Of a stretch of DNA of 64,000 nucleotides, positions 1-9,344 are shown piece by piece; positions within the stretch are counted from its first letter, which is position 1; each line of letters begins with the position of its first letter. Location of the stretch: positions 35,430 through 99,429 of the forward strand of contig JBBKWH010000087.1 of the NCBI GenBank assembly GCA_037968855.1, given 5' to 3'. The notes under the pieces were generated by a model. That model was not told the origin of the DNA. It saw only the letters and a list, made by a program, of their open reading frames with translations, and did no database searches. This stretch comes from JBBKWH01 sp037968855 (GTDB taxonomy: Bacteria; Pseudomonadota; Gammaproteobacteria; Pseudomonadales; Moraxellaceae). A program made the position numbers and the translations under genes.

Positions 1-1
1 T

Positions 2-220
2 ACCTTTGGTGCGACGGATAAATATGATCTGGGCACTAATTTGCCGTTTTTCCCCACTGGTTATGCTGCGCCACAGCAAGTGCCGCTCTACCCGCAACAG
101 GCAGCGGAGCTAATGGGCGGGCGTGTACCCGTCAGTGCTCAAAAAGCAGTCATGCCGGAATCGTTGCGGCAGGTGCTGGTAGGTGATTTGACAGCGCGGG
201 AGATTGGGTGGGTGAAGTAA
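2..220 (+). CDS. C-terminal end of an unidentified protein (partial)
   Basis: An open frame runs in from the left edge and ends at TAA 218-220, giving the last 72 residues of a protein whose start lies outside the window. The tail reads TFGATDKYDLGTNLPFFP near the edge and ends in REIGWVK. It is rich in Pro, Gly and aromatic residues, has no membrane segment, and its codon use and base composition resemble the rest of the window rather than the AT-rich stretch that follows. I do not recognise the family. No terminator is visible directly downstream. Confidence 0.6.
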   Translation, partial: TFGATDKYDLGTNLPFFPTGYAAPQQVPLYPQQAAELMGGRVPVSAQKAVMPESLRQVLVGDLTAREIGWVK

Positions 221-448
221 AAAAACTGTTGTCCATATTTTAGCTTCATCGATCTAATATGTAGTTAAATGCTCATCTGATCATGTTTGGCAGTTAGTTC
301 TCATCGGTATATTTATATAAGTGTCATAGATATCACCAAGCCATTTAAAGCATTAGAAGATACATTTGCCAAAGCTTTGTCTAAAGTTACCAATACGTTT
401 AGATCGCTTTAAAATAGAATCACCTAAAACCATCTATGTGATTTCATC

Positions 449-736
449 ATGAAAATGACCCACAAAAATTTGCTTCGTTGTTTGACGATCTGTGCCATTG
501 GTCTTAGCGGCTCAGCCTTTGCTGATCAATCCACGCATGTACAGAAAAAAGGTGGGTTTTGTGTTGCTTATGCAAATATGTTCTCTGACGCTTCTGGATA
601 TAAATTTACATGTGACGATATTTCTAAAAAACCACTTACTATTAAAGAAATTTACGACGCAAATTGGCATGCAGTAGGGGTAATTAATAGTAGCGACAAA
701 GGTGTTTATAATTCCATAATAATTGAGCAACAGTAA
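449..736 (+). CDS. small exported protein of unknown function
   Basis: A 95-residue protein with a classical Sec signal peptide: basic N-terminus (MKMTHK), hydrophobic core (LTICAIGLSG) and a probable cleavage after Ala-Phe-Ala near residue 25. The mature part is about 70 residues, polar, with two cysteines (in GFCVAY and FTCDD) that could form a disulfide in the periplasm. The gene is AT-rich compared with its neighbours and sits in an AT-rich stretch starting at about 221, which suggests separate ancestry. No convincing ribosome binding site precedes the ATG at 449; ATG 455 is an in-frame alternative. A strong hairpin terminator follows. Function is unknown. Confidence 0.55.
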   Translation: MKMTHKNLLRCLTICAIGLSGSAFADQSTHVQKKGGFCVAYANMFSDASGYKFTCDDISKKPLTIKEIYDANWHAVGVINSSDKGVYNSIIIEQQ

Positions 737-764
737 GAAGTTATAAATCATGGCCACTCGGATT

Positions 765-792
765 AAAAAAGACGACCAAAGTCGTCTTTTTT
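765..792. terminator. bidirectional rho-independent terminator
   Basis: A perfect inverted repeat has GACGAC (771-776) paired with GTCGTC (781-786) across a CAAA loop, flanked by six A on the left and six T on the right. It can end transcription of the small exported-protein gene (plus) and of topA (minus). Confidence 0.9.
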
Positions 793-801
793 ATCCCTAC
801 A

Positions 802-3534
802 TCACACCCACTTTGCCCCATCCCACGTCAATGTCCACTTGGTTGGCTTGCCGTCTTTTTCTGAGGCCACATATTGGCTGGCAGACTTACGGCTAAACTT
901 GACCAAGGCGGTATTGCCATCGGGATCGGTGTCGGGTGCTTTAAGCAAGTACTGATGTTTTTCGTCCAACTGATCTTTGACCGAGCGTAACTCGGCAATG
1001 GTCGGTGCGCGGGTTTCGCGGACTTTGGGAAACTTACTGGCCGCCAAGAACAATCCCGCCGCACCATCACGCAGCACAAAATGATCGTCATGCTTTAGCG
1101 AACGCAAATGCGGCATTGGGATCGCATCGGCACGCGGTGGCGCAGGTTGGCCGTTTTTCAGCACTTTGCGGGTGTTGTCGCAGTTGTTGCAGGCAAAGTA
1201 TGGCCCAAAACGGCCAGTCTTCAATTGCATCTCGCCACTTTCACACTTCTCGCATGGGAAAGTTGGGCCATCATAACCTTTGATCTTAAACTCACCGGCT
1301 TCAACCAGATGGCCGCTACAATCTGGATTGTTGCCACAGATATGTAGCTTACGGCCACCGTCGATCAAATAGCTGTCCATTGCAGTATCGCAAATCGGGC
1401 AGCGTTTTTTTGACATCAGATCGGCAGTTTCGGCTTGATCGTCATCGCCTGCCAATGCGGCAATCGACTCGACATCCGCTAGATTACGCGTGCCTTTGCA
1501 GCGTTCTTTGGGCGGTAAATTATAGCCAGAACAGCCCAAAAATACGCCGGTTGAGCCGGTACGAATTTGCATCGGACGTTCGCACAATTCGCAATGCACT
1601 TCGGGCACTTCGACGGGTTGGTTACGGCGCATGCCGTCGCTACCGTCTTGGCCTTTGGCATGGGTGAGCTTTTGTTTAAAGTCACCGTAAAACTCGTCGA
1701 GTACGTTTTTCCAGTCCCGCTCGCCGTCGGCGACTTTGTCCAACTGCCCTTCTAGATCGGCGGTAAAGGCGTAGTCCATCAGGTTGCTAAAATTTTCGTT
1801 CAGGCGGTCGGTGACGATATCGCCCATTTTCTCGGCGTACAAACGACGATTGTCGAGTTTGACGTAGCCGCGATCTTGAATGGTCGAGATGATGGCAGCG
1901 TAGGTCGATGGACGGCCAATGCCTTTTTTCTCAAGCTCTTTGACAAGGCTGGCTTCGGTAAAACGTGCAGGCGGCTTGGTAAAGTGTTGGCTAGGATCAA
2001 GTTTGACTAACTTGAGCGCATCGCCAACCTTGACCGCTGGCAGGAGTAAGTCATCGTCTTGCTTATTGACTGCTGACACACGAGTAAAGCCGTCAAAGGT
2101 CAAGGTACGGCCACGGGCACGTAGTTCGACATCGGCTGCTGTGACAGTCAAAGTTGACGATAGATACTCGGCAGGTGGCATCTGACAGGCCACAAACTGA
2201 CGCCAGATCAGTTCATACAAGCGCTGTGCATCGCGTTCTAGCGTGGTAATTTGATCACCAGAAACACTGACGTTGGATGGACGAATCGCTTCGTGGGCCT
2301 CTTGTGCGCCAGCTTTGTTGCCATAAAAGTTAGGCGTGGCTGGCAAATACTTGGCCCCAAAAGTTTGCTCAATGTGACCACGTACCATGGTCAGCGCGTC
2401 TTGACTCAAAAAAGTTGAGTCGGTACGCATATAAGTAATAAAACCGCCTTCGTACAAGCGTTGGGCCAGCATCATGGTCTTTTTGACCGAGAAACCCATA
2501 CGGGTACTGGCGGCCTGCTGCAAGGTTGAGGTAATAAATGGCGCGGTTGGGTTGGTCTTGGTGGGCTTGTCTTCGCGGGCGCTGATGCGATAGTCGGCAG
2601 GCTTAAGCACGGCCAGCACTGCATCTGTCTCGGCTTGATTTTTGAGCTTTAAGGTTTTGCCTGCTTGACGAATGGCCTCAAGGCGAATGGGATCGGCTTG
2701 ATGGGCAGTATCGGCATGGATCTGCCAGTATTCTTCGGGAATAAATGCCCGAATCTCACGTTCACGCTCGACCACCAGTTTGACCGCGACTGACTGCACG
2801 CGACCGGCAGACAAGCCCCGTGCGATTTTTTCCCATAGCAATGGCGAGACCATATACCCGACCACCCGATCAAGGAATCGGCGCGCTTGTTGCGCATTGA
2901 CTTTGTCGAGATCGAGTTGGCCCGGTGCCACAAACGCCTGTTGAATGGCATTTTTGGTAATTTCGTTAAACACTACACGCTTGTACTTGCTGTCGTCACC
3001 ACCAATGACTTGTTGCAAGTGCCATGCAATCGCCTCTCCTTCGCGGTCCATATCGGTTGCGAGATAGATTTCGTCAACTTGAGCCGCCAGTTTTTTGAGG
3101 TCATTGACCACATTTTCTTTGCCTGGTAGCACTTCGTAATGGGCCGACCAACCATGCTCTGGATCTAGACCCATACGGTTAATCAGCGCCGTTTGAGCTT
3201 TGGCGGCTTTTTCTTCTTCGGTTTGTTTGACGCGGGTGGTTTTGCTGGTAGCTTTTTCGGTGGTTTTACCGCCACCGCTCACCGGCAAGTCACGCACATG
3301 GCCTACGCTGGATTTGACGATGTAATCACTGCCCAAGTATTTGTTGATGGTCTTGGCTTTGGCCGGTGATTCGACAATCACCAAGGCACGCGCCCGACGA
3401 CCGCTTGGCACTTTGGCCAGATCATCGTCAGCCTCAGCAGCCACTTGCGGCGTGGCTTTGGTCGCTTTTGCTGTCGATGTACGGCGGCCAGCCTTGACGG
3501 TGTTCTTGGTGGTCGAGCGAGGACGGGTTGGCAT
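802..3534 (-). CDS. topA: DNA topoisomerase I
   Basis: A 910-residue type IA topoisomerase that relaxes negative supercoils through a transient 5'-phosphotyrosine. A basic, low-complexity N-terminal extension of about 45 residues precedes the TOPRIM domain, which carries the catalytic Glu55 (VIVES) and the DMDREGE metal-binding motif at 161-167. The active-site Tyr368 sits in EGGFITYMRTDS. The C-terminal third carries three Cys4-type zinc-ribbon modules (CELCERP, CPICDTA and CEKCESG each followed by a second Cys pair), the usual DNA-binding tail of gammaproteobacterial TopA. The gene is last in a minus-strand run of tightly spaced genes, 44 bases after the upstream gene, and ends just before the terminator at 765-792. 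Identification is firm. Confidence 0.98.
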   Translation of the reverse strand: MPTRPRSTTKNTVKAGRRTSTAKATKATPQVAAEADDDLAKVPSGRRARALVIVESPAKAKTINKYLGSDYIVKSSVGHVRDLPVSGGGKTTEKATSKTTRVKQTEEEKAAKAQTALINRMGLDPEHGWSAHYEVLPGKENVVNDLKKLAAQVDEIYLATDMDREGEAIAWHLQQVIGGDDSKYKRVVFNEITKNAIQQAFVAPGQLDLDKVNAQQARRFLDRVVGYMVSPLLWEKIARGLSAGRVQSVAVKLVVEREREIRAFIPEEYWQIHADTAHQADPIRLEAIRQAGKTLKLKNQAETDAVLAVLKPADYRISAREDKPTKTNPTAPFITSTLQQAASTRMGFSVKKTMMLAQRLYEGGFITYMRTDSTFLSQDALTMVRGHIEQTFGAKYLPATPNFYGNKAGAQEAHEAIRPSNVSVSGDQITTLERDAQRLYELIWRQFVACQMPPAEYLSSTLTVTAADVELRARGRTLTFDGFTRVSAVNKQDDDLLLPAVKVGDALKLVKLDPSQHFTKPPARFTEASLVKELEKKGIGRPSTYAAIISTIQDRGYVKLDNRRLYAEKMGDIVTDRLNENFSNLMDYAFTADLEGQLDKVADGERDWKNVLDEFYGDFKQKLTHAKGQDGSDGMRRNQPVEVPEVHCELCERPMQIRTGSTGVFLGCSGYNLPPKERCKGTRNLADVESIAALAGDDDQAETADLMSKKRCPICDTAMDSYLIDGGRKLHICGNNPDCSGHLVEAGEFKIKGYDGPTFPCEKCESGEMQLKTGRFGPYFACNNCDNTRKVLKNGQPAPPRADAIPMPHLRSLKHDDHFVLRDGAAGLFLAASKFPKVRETRAPTIAELRSVKDQLDEKHQYLLKAPDTDPDGNTALVKFSRKSASQYVASEKDGKPTKWTLTWDGAKWV

Positions 3535-3578
3535 GAGCAGTTGTGGTTCCTAAAAAAACAATTAAAGCGAATAGAGGG

Positions 3579-4037
3579 TTAAGCACTCGCACGTTGTGTC
3601 AGAGACGTGAGGGCAGTTTTCATGTGTTCAAGTGAAGACCCATGAAGGTCTGCGTCTTCATCCCAATACACACCGATGCTATTGGCTTGCATATCAATTG
3701 CTTGAGCGCCAACAATATCAAACATTTCGCCCTGCACAATAGAACTACCGTGCACCACTTGTAAACGCTGATCAACAATTTTGGCCTGCACCAGCGGCAG
3801 TTGTCCTTGTGGAACAACCAAATGATAGTAGGCCACCATGCCGCCTAGCTGACCATTGGTGGCCAAATGGCCGGTCCAATGTGGCGCAGGCACTAACCGA
3901 GGGTGAAGCCCCATTTTACGGGCGCGCTCACGCAGTTGGCCAAGGGCTTTTTCGCGCGGACTGATTCGCAGCCCCAGCAATGAGCCGAGAACAAACAGGA
4001 TGATCAGGCCAATGACCCAGATCGCAGTGTGACTCAT
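3579..4037 (-). CDS. small inner-membrane protein of unknown function
   Basis: A 152-residue protein with one N-terminal membrane segment (about residues 6-23, IWVIGLIILFVLGSLLGL) and a basic stretch just after it (RISPREKALGQLRERARK), suggesting a membrane-anchored protein with a cytoplasmic C-terminal domain of about 120 residues. Its start codon overlaps the stop of the upstream gene by four bases (ATGA), so the two are probably translationally coupled and may work together. I recognise no catalytic motif. Confidence 0.75.
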   Translation of the reverse strand: MSHTAIWVIGLIILFVLGSLLGLRISPREKALGQLRERARKMGLHPRLVPAPHWTGHLATNGQLGGMVAYYHLVVPQGQLPLVQAKIVDQRLQVVHGSSIVQGEMFDIVGAQAIDMQANSIGVYWDEDADLHGSSLEHMKTALTSLTQRASA

Positions 4038-4732
4038 GGCATTCCTCGTCGTGATGGCTCACTCGATTGAAAATATTGCGCATAGACTTGGTCTAGCTGC
4101 TGGTCAATCGAGGCCGACAGGTTGCCCGACAGTGTAAAGAAACTCAAGAGTGCACGTGCATTGGCATCGTTTGAGACATGACCAGTAATCCGCTGCCAAA
4201 AGGCATGATTGACCAATTGCAGCGTTTTAAAATGATGAATCAGTTGGGTCAATGCCCAATCTGGTGGCTTGCCTTCATGCGCCTTAAAGTATTGCTGCAT
4301 CAGATAAAAAGACACCATGCGCAGCGTTTGCTCTTCGACCGAGGCAAACGGCAAATGATGCCGTGCCGCAGGCTTAAGCATACCAAACACCGGACAGCCA
4401 CTGCTGGCCATGACCAAACCCATCAACGAGCGCACGCCCTCTTCAACTGTGACCAGCTTGGTATATTCACGTTGCGGCGTGAATACCGTGACCTGAATCC
4501 GTTTGTAGCTGGCGGTTGCAGGCAACTCGCCCAGTAAGTCGTGAATGTCCAAAGCGGCGGGGCAATGGCTATGCACACTCGGGTTAAGCGGACAATTTTG
4601 GCATTGCTGATGGCCCAACTTGGTCCAGTCAGGCGCTTGCTGAAGACGCCGCGTATCGGTTTTACGCTCAAGCTCAACCGCCACGCGAGTTGCAGGCGCA
4701 TCTGGAAATTCGAACTGATAATCAATTTGCAT
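4034..4732 (-). CDS. conserved hypothetical protein (possibly DUF6901-like)
   Basis: A 232-residue soluble protein starting MQIDYQFEF. Near residue 45-60 it has a cysteine cluster of the form CQNCPLNP...HCPAA, and a further cysteine in ASSGCPVFG, a spacing that could bind metal. The beginning (short beta-strand run on fatty or polar Asp/Glu-rich sequence) recalls the family annotated as DUF6901, but this is from memory and unchecked. It lies 9 bases after the MOSC gene and overlaps the next gene by four bases, so it belongs to the same transcription unit. Function is unknown. Confidence 0.75.
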   Translation of the reverse strand: MQIDYQFEFPDAPATRVAVELERKTDTRRLQQAPDWTKLGHQQCQNCPLNPSVHSHCPAALDIHDLLGELPATASYKRIQVTVFTPQREYTKLVTVEEGVRSLMGLVMASSGCPVFGMLKPAARHHLPFASVEEQTLRMVSFYLMQQYFKAHEGKPPDWALTQLIHHFKTLQLVNHAFWQRITGHVSNDANARALLSFFTLSGNLSASIDQQLDQVYAQYFQSSEPSRRGMP

Positions 4733-4741
4733 GGTGTAAGC

Positions 4742-5647
4742 CTATGCTGATGCCAGTACAGTCACGCGCTGGCCTTGTTGTAAAAAGTCGGCGAATCCTT
4801 GCCTGTTTGATACGGCTAAATCAGTCTGAACAACTCCGCTGAGTGAATCAAGTAACATTGCATCGGGATCTGCAAGGGATACAGAGGAGCGCACAATCGC
4901 ATTTTGACCCAGATAGACTTTGCCATCGGCACGACGGCGCGTCTGGGCCAAAAAACGGAGTACGCCATCCGTTGGCTGTTGAGTCTGTGGGTCTAGACTT
5001 GGGATCACGCAGCGCGAACAAGGTTTGACCAAATCAAGCACCACATCTCCAATCTGAATCTGCCGCCACTGATCTTCGGCAAAAGGTACACAATCCCCGC
5101 CAATCACAATATTGGGCCGAAATCGCAACATCTCCAACGGCTGACCAAACCCAGCAGACAATGCATCAAGACTGGCCTGACTAATCAGCAACAGCGGAAA
5201 CCCATCTGAAAACGCCGTGCGATGGCCAACACCCGCATAGTCTGGATCAACCTGCCGCTGTATCTGATCAGGGCTATATACCAAGCGCACCGACTGACCC
5301 AACCATGCAGACAGTTGCAAATTAACCGACTCGGCCACGCCCCATCCCTGCACTTGATCAGTCCAAATGCTGACCGCTAAGCAATCTTGTGGATTGGCAA
5401 CCGCCGTTACAGACTGCCTTTGCCAATCAATCTTCAAGGTTTGATCAATGGCCTCAACCCGCAAACCACCCATCAACGGGCAATTGCGCTGGCTGACAAA
5501 ACGTCCTTGCGGATCAATCAACACCCACCGTCGATCCATCGCCAGCCCAAGTGGCCCAAGCGTCGCGTTGTTGATCACAATGCCCTGTGCCGATTTGAGT
5601 GGATAATGCAGCAAGGTTTGTACAAATAGCGTCACGGCGTGCTCCAT
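4742..5647 (-). CDS. MOSC domain protein (YcbX-like)
   Basis: A 301-residue protein with the two-part MOSC layout: an N-terminal beta-barrel domain with YPLKSAQG and LAMDRRWVLID, then a MOSC domain with the conserved cysteine in VKPCSRCVIPSLDP (about residue 212). MOSC proteins bind molybdenum cofactor sulfur through that cysteine; the relatives YcbX and YiiM reduce N-hydroxylated compounds together with a redox partner. The ferredoxin domain found at the C-terminus of E. coli YcbX is absent here. Its start lies inside the end of the upstream gene (16-base overlap), so the two genes are coupled. Confidence 0.85.
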   Translation of the reverse strand: MEHAVTLFVQTLLHYPLKSAQGIVINNATLGPLGLAMDRRWVLIDPQGRFVSQRNCPLMGGLRVEAIDQTLKIDWQRQSVTAVANPQDCLAVSIWTDQVQGWGVAESVNLQLSAWLGQSVRLVYSPDQIQRQVDPDYAGVGHRTAFSDGFPLLLISQASLDALSAGFGQPLEMLRFRPNIVIGGDCVPFAEDQWRQIQIGDVVLDLVKPCSRCVIPSLDPQTQQPTDGVLRFLAQTRRRADGKVYLGQNAIVRSSVSLADPDAMLLDSLSGVVQTDLAVSNRQGFADFLQQGQRVTVLASA

Positions 5648-6852
5648 TTAAACTGATAATCACGCGTCACCACATCAGTGTAGGTATACCCTTCTGGGCC
5701 GACCATTTCCAACGTCGTCACGGACTTGACGCTGGTTGGTCTGAGCGTTTTGGGTGAGACCACTGCATCAATCTGAATCCATCGTTGGCCATGTACATTG
5801 GCTGGGCATGTTGGCCCCGTTGCCGGTTGATACAACGGCCCAATGCTTTGCGGATAACGCGGAAACTGCGCAATGAGCGCAGCCAACTCCGTGCCTTTGG
5901 CTGGGATCATGGCCTGATAGCTCATGGCGACCTGTGGGCCTTTTTTGTACGGGCCTTTATAGGTTACGCTTTCATCGATTAAGGTCGGGTGATGCAAAAC
6001 CTCTTTGTCGCCAGAGTCTTGCTGTGCTTGGTTTAATTCCAGTGAGCGTCCAGCCCATGGACAACTCCACTGACACCAAAACACCCGTATTTGATCCAAG
6101 CGTTGTTGCAACTGCTCGGCTTGTGCCAGTTCGTCATCAGTGGGCACATCGACAGGTTGTTGGACCGTTGGCAGCGCATCAATCACAGTCGCTTGTGGTG
6201 CATCAAGCTTCGACAGACTGTCTGGCGTGGCAGATATTGCAGACATCTGAGCGTCACTGGCCACTGTCGTGCTGGCCTGCGGGGTATCAGGATCATCAGG
6301 TGCGACAACGACTAATTCGGCTTGATTGGCCTCAACCGGCTCCGACGGATTAACGGTCTCTACTGGACTCGGTGATACCGCCGCAAAATCAATCACATTA
6401 CCACTGGCATCAATCACGACGGCTGGCATCGGCAGTATAGGATGTGGTGGTGCAATGATTTTTTCGACACTCGCGTTGGCATCGACTGTCGTTGCATTTG
6501 CCACCGCATTGATCATATCAGCTGATTTTTTCTCACCTTTGACGGGCACAACGGTTGGCTCGGCACTCAAGACGGGTGCTGATGCACTGAGCACCCACGT
6601 CTGTCCTTCTTGCTGCAATCGAATCTGATAGGTCCATGTGTATTGCATCAACGCGCCTGACAGGACTTGTGTGACCTTTTCGTCCACCGTCGCCGTGGTA
6701 TTGCCCCACGCAAAGTTAAACGCAACGGGCTTGGCATGGCTCAGCGATACAGTCAGCGATGCCGTTGTGGAGATCAACAGCAATAAAGCAAACGATGCGC
6801 TGGGCCGCACGCACAGTCCTTGCCATTGATTCGATTGTGGATTGTCCATCAT
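5632..6852 (-). CDS. large exported protein of unknown function
   Basis: A 406-residue protein with an N-terminal hydrophobic segment (SFALLLLISTTASLTVSL, about residues 19-36) preceded by a polar start and followed by SHAKP, consistent with Sec export to the periplasm. A short N-terminal module (residues about 45-95) is joined by a Pro/Val/Ala/Asp-rich, low-complexity linker (about 100-240) to a C-terminal module that contains CQWSCPW and later a lone Cys. The layout suggests a periplasmic or outer-membrane-associated protein; the fold vaguely recalls DUF3108 proteins but I cannot establish this. The start ATG at 6852 is preceded by AAAGGA. It heads the run of genes ending with topA. Confidence 0.7.
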   Translation of the reverse strand: MMDNPQSNQWQGLCVRPSASFALLLLISTTASLTVSLSHAKPVAFNFAWGNTTATVDEKVTQVLSGALMQYTWTYQIRLQQEGQTWVLSASAPVLSAEPTVVPVKGEKKSADMINAVANATTVDANASVEKIIAPPHPILPMPAVVIDASGNVIDFAAVSPSPVETVNPSEPVEANQAELVVVAPDDPDTPQASTTVASDAQMSAISATPDSLSKLDAPQATVIDALPTVQQPVDVPTDDELAQAEQLQQRLDQIRVFWCQWSCPWAGRSLELNQAQQDSGDKEVLHHPTLIDESVTYKGPYKKGPQVAMSYQAMIPAKGTELAALIAQFPRYPQSIGPLYQPATGPTCPANVHGQRWIQIDAVVSPKTLRPTSVKSVTTLEMVGPEGYTYTDVVTRDYQFKWSTP

Positions 6853-7140
6853 GCTGATCCTTTACACGCTTGGGCTAAATGACGTTGGCAGGGCCAATCT
6901 GTTGTTATCAGGGGATAATCTTATGAGTCAGCATCAGGGCATCTACACTAATGCTGGTCTTAATTATTGACGGTTGTGATGACAGCAACAGCGTTTTTTT
7001 ATTTTGACGGGACGTGCGCTGATTTGTCACGCCCTATTTTGACCAAACGCATGACGATTCGGATCAGCGTTGAACGGCGGTTTTTATCTCCAGTCATCTG
7101 CTTTTTGGACGCCTCACCTCTGGCGTTTAGGCTCGCTGCA

Positions 7141-7395
7141 TTAATAATGTGGGGGCACGTCAACGTGGGCATCAAACGGCTCAATGCCTTCGGTCGCCGA
7201 GTGATTGGCGGACATGCGTTGATACAAGACGCGCATTTTGTGTTGCATCTCGTGCAGGTGACGATCTTGGCTAGCCACCACGCTATTAAGGGAGTCAACC
7301 AGCTCATCTAAAAAGGCCAAACGGATTTCTAACGCATCAATCCGTGCTTGCATTGCGGCTTGTGTCTGGTGTTCGAGCGTATCATCGGTCATCAT
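7141..7395 (-). CDS. slyX: SlyX family protein
   Basis: An 84-residue, almost wholly helical protein with heptad-like spacing (ARIDALEIRLAFLDELVDSL, then VVASQDRHLHEMQHKMRVLYQRM), ending in the PPHY tail characteristic of SlyX. SlyX proteins are short coiled-coil proteins of unknown function found throughout gammaproteobacteria. The gene runs opposite to uup, with only 35 bases between the two start codons. The 288 bases downstream (6853-7140) hold no convincing gene. Confidence 0.88.
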   Translation of the reverse strand: MMTDDTLEHQTQAAMQARIDALEIRLAFLDELVDSLNSVVASQDRHLHEMQHKMRVLYQRMSANHSATEGIEPFDAHVDVPPHY

Positions 7396-7430
7396 GCGGC
7401 CTTTGAAAATGATTGTGGAAACTTCGGCTC

Positions 7431-9338
7431 ATGGCCCTGCTTACTTTACGCGACGTTCAACTGGCTTTTGGCGGTCCTGCCGTTCTTGATGGTGCAAACA
7501 TGAGCATCGAACGGGGCGAACGCGTCTGTTTGATCGGTCGCAATGGCGAAGGCAAGTCTACCCTGCTCAAACTGGCCAGTGGCGAGTTATTGGCAGATCG
7601 CGGTGAAGTCGCCAAACCAAATGGTCTACGGATTGCCATGTTAGAGCAAGACGTCCCGATGGATTCTGGCCGTGTGGCCGATATTGTTGCCGGTGGTGCA
7701 GGCCCAATTGCCCAAGTGTTGGCCGACTACCACGTCGCCAGCGACCAGTGCGCCAGCGGTGATATGTCCGGCTGCGAGCGCATGAGCGACCTGCAAACCC
7801 TGCTCGATGACCAAGACGGTTGGGCGCTCGAACGCCAAGTCGAGACTATTTTGGGTAAAATGGGCTTAGACGGCAATGCTGATCTGGCTGACCTGTCTGG
7901 TGGTCGTAAACGTCGTGTGCTGCTGGCACGGGCCTTATTGACCCAGCCAGAACTGCTATTACTAGACGAACCAACCAACCATTTGGACGTCGAGAGCATC
8001 GAATGGTTAGAGCAGTTTTTGCTCGACTGGCCCAATTTGACGTTATTGTTTATCTCGCACGACCGTGCATTTGTGGATCGCTTGGCCACACGCATTATCG
8101 AGCTAGATCGTGGCGTATTGCGTAGCTACGAAGGCAACTATGCCCGTTATCTGGAGCTTAAAGCTCAGCAAATGGAAGCCGAAGAAAAGCAAAACGCCAA
8201 CTTTGACAAAAAATTAGCCGAAGAAGAAGTCTGGATTCGCCAAGGCATCAAAGCCCGCCGTGTCCGTAACGAAGGCCGCGTCCGTGCGCTTGAAGCCCTA
8301 CGCGAAGAAGCCAAAGCACGCCGCAGCCAACAAGGCAAAGTCAACCTCACCACCCAAGACGTACAGCGTTCTGGCAAGCTGGTGTTTGAGATTGAAAATC
8401 TCTCCTTAGGCTTTGGCGATAAAGTGCTGGTCAATGACTTCTCGGCCATGGTGATGCGTGGCGACAAAATTGGCCTGATTGGTGACAACGGTGTGGGCAA
8501 AACCACACTGGTACGTGCACTGCTTGGCGAGCAAGAGCACGGCGGCACGATCAAACGCGGCACCCAGATGGACGTGGCTTATTTTGACCAACTGCGCAAC
8601 CAGCTTGATCTCGAAAAAACCGTATTAGAAAACGTCAGTGAAGGCTCGGACTTTATCGATATCAATGGCAGCCGTCGTCATATTTTAAGCTACCTACAAG
8701 ACTTCTTGTTTTCGCCCCAACGCGCCCGTACGCCGGTCAAAGCACTGTCTGGTGGTGAGCGTAATCGTCTGCTGTTGGCCCGTCTATTGATTAAGCCTTC
8801 CAACGTGCTAGTCCTCGATGAACCAACCAACGACTTGGACATGGTGACCTTAGAGTTACTTGAAGAAACCATTGCCAACTACAAAGGCACCTTGCTGCTG
8901 ATTAGCCATGACCGCGCCTTTGTCGATCAAGTCGTCACATCAACATGGGTATTTGATGGCAAAGGTGAGGTCGAAGAATATATCGGCGGCTACAAAGACT
9001 ATCTGGACCAACGTGATCGCCAGCGTTTAATGAAGAAAAATGCGCCTACAGCGACCAGTAACAGCGCAAACAAAGCGCCGGTCAGCGGTGCGCCAATATC
9101 CAAGAAAGCCAAATTGAGTTATAAAGACCAACGGGAACTCGACGGACTACCGGACGCCATTGCTGCTTTAGAAGCAGAGCAAGCCTCTTTAGAGGCAAAA
9201 CTGGCCGATGGCAGTTGGTTTGTGAGTGCACCGGATGACGCGCATGCTGCCGCGAGTCGGCTAGCAGACCTAGAACAAGAATTGCTGGACAAACTGGAAC
9301 GCTGGACGGCGTTAGAAGCCGCCAGTCAAGGAGCCTGA
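7431..9338 (+). CDS. uup: ABC-F family ATPase Uup
   Basis: A 635-residue soluble protein with two ABC ATPase domains and no membrane segment, typical of ABC-F proteins. Domain 1 has Walker A GRNGEGKST (residues 36-44), signature LSGGRKRR and Walker B LLLLDEPTNHLD; domain 2 has GDNGVGKTT, LSGGERNR and VLVLDEPTNDLD. The C-terminus is a charged coiled coil (ALEAEQASLEAKL...LADLEQELLDKLERW), which separates Uup from the shorter EttA. Uup binds DNA and ribosomes and affects transposon precise excision and translation. The ATG at 7431 is preferred over the upstream TTG at 7413 because MALLTLRDVQ matches the normal family start. It is followed 6 bases later by a lipoprotein gene. Confidence 0.93.
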   Translation: MALLTLRDVQLAFGGPAVLDGANMSIERGERVCLIGRNGEGKSTLLKLASGELLADRGEVAKPNGLRIAMLEQDVPMDSGRVADIVAGGAGPIAQVLADYHVASDQCASGDMSGCERMSDLQTLLDDQDGWALERQVETILGKMGLDGNADLADLSGGRKRRVLLARALLTQPELLLLDEPTNHLDVESIEWLEQFLLDWPNLTLLFISHDRAFVDRLATRIIELDRGVLRSYEGNYARYLELKAQQMEAEEKQNANFDKKLAEEEVWIRQGIKARRVRNEGRVRALEALREEAKARRSQQGKVNLTTQDVQRSGKLVFEIENLSLGFGDKVLVNDFSAMVMRGDKIGLIGDNGVGKTTLVRALLGEQEHGGTIKRGTQMDVAYFDQLRNQLDLEKTVLENVSEGSDFIDINGSRRHILSYLQDFLFSPQRARTPVKALSGGERNRLLLARLLIKPSNVLVLDEPTNDLDMVTLELLEETIANYKGTLLLISHDRAFVDQVVTSTWVFDGKGEVEEYIGGYKDYLDQRDRQRLMKKNAPTATSNSANKAPVSGAPISKKAKLSYKDQRELDGLPDAIAALEAEQASLEAKLADGSWFVSAPDDAHAAASRLADLEQELLDKLERWTALEAASQGA

Positions 9339-9344
9339 CCCCCA

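Noticed and set aside
512..757. 81-codon minus-strand frame opposite the small exported protein
   Set aside because: Its product has no signal or domain, while the plus-strand frame has a textbook signal peptide.
6967..7311. 114-codon plus-strand frame opposite slyX and its downstream spacer
   Set aside because: It overlaps slyX, whose family signature is clear, and its product shows no coherent pattern.
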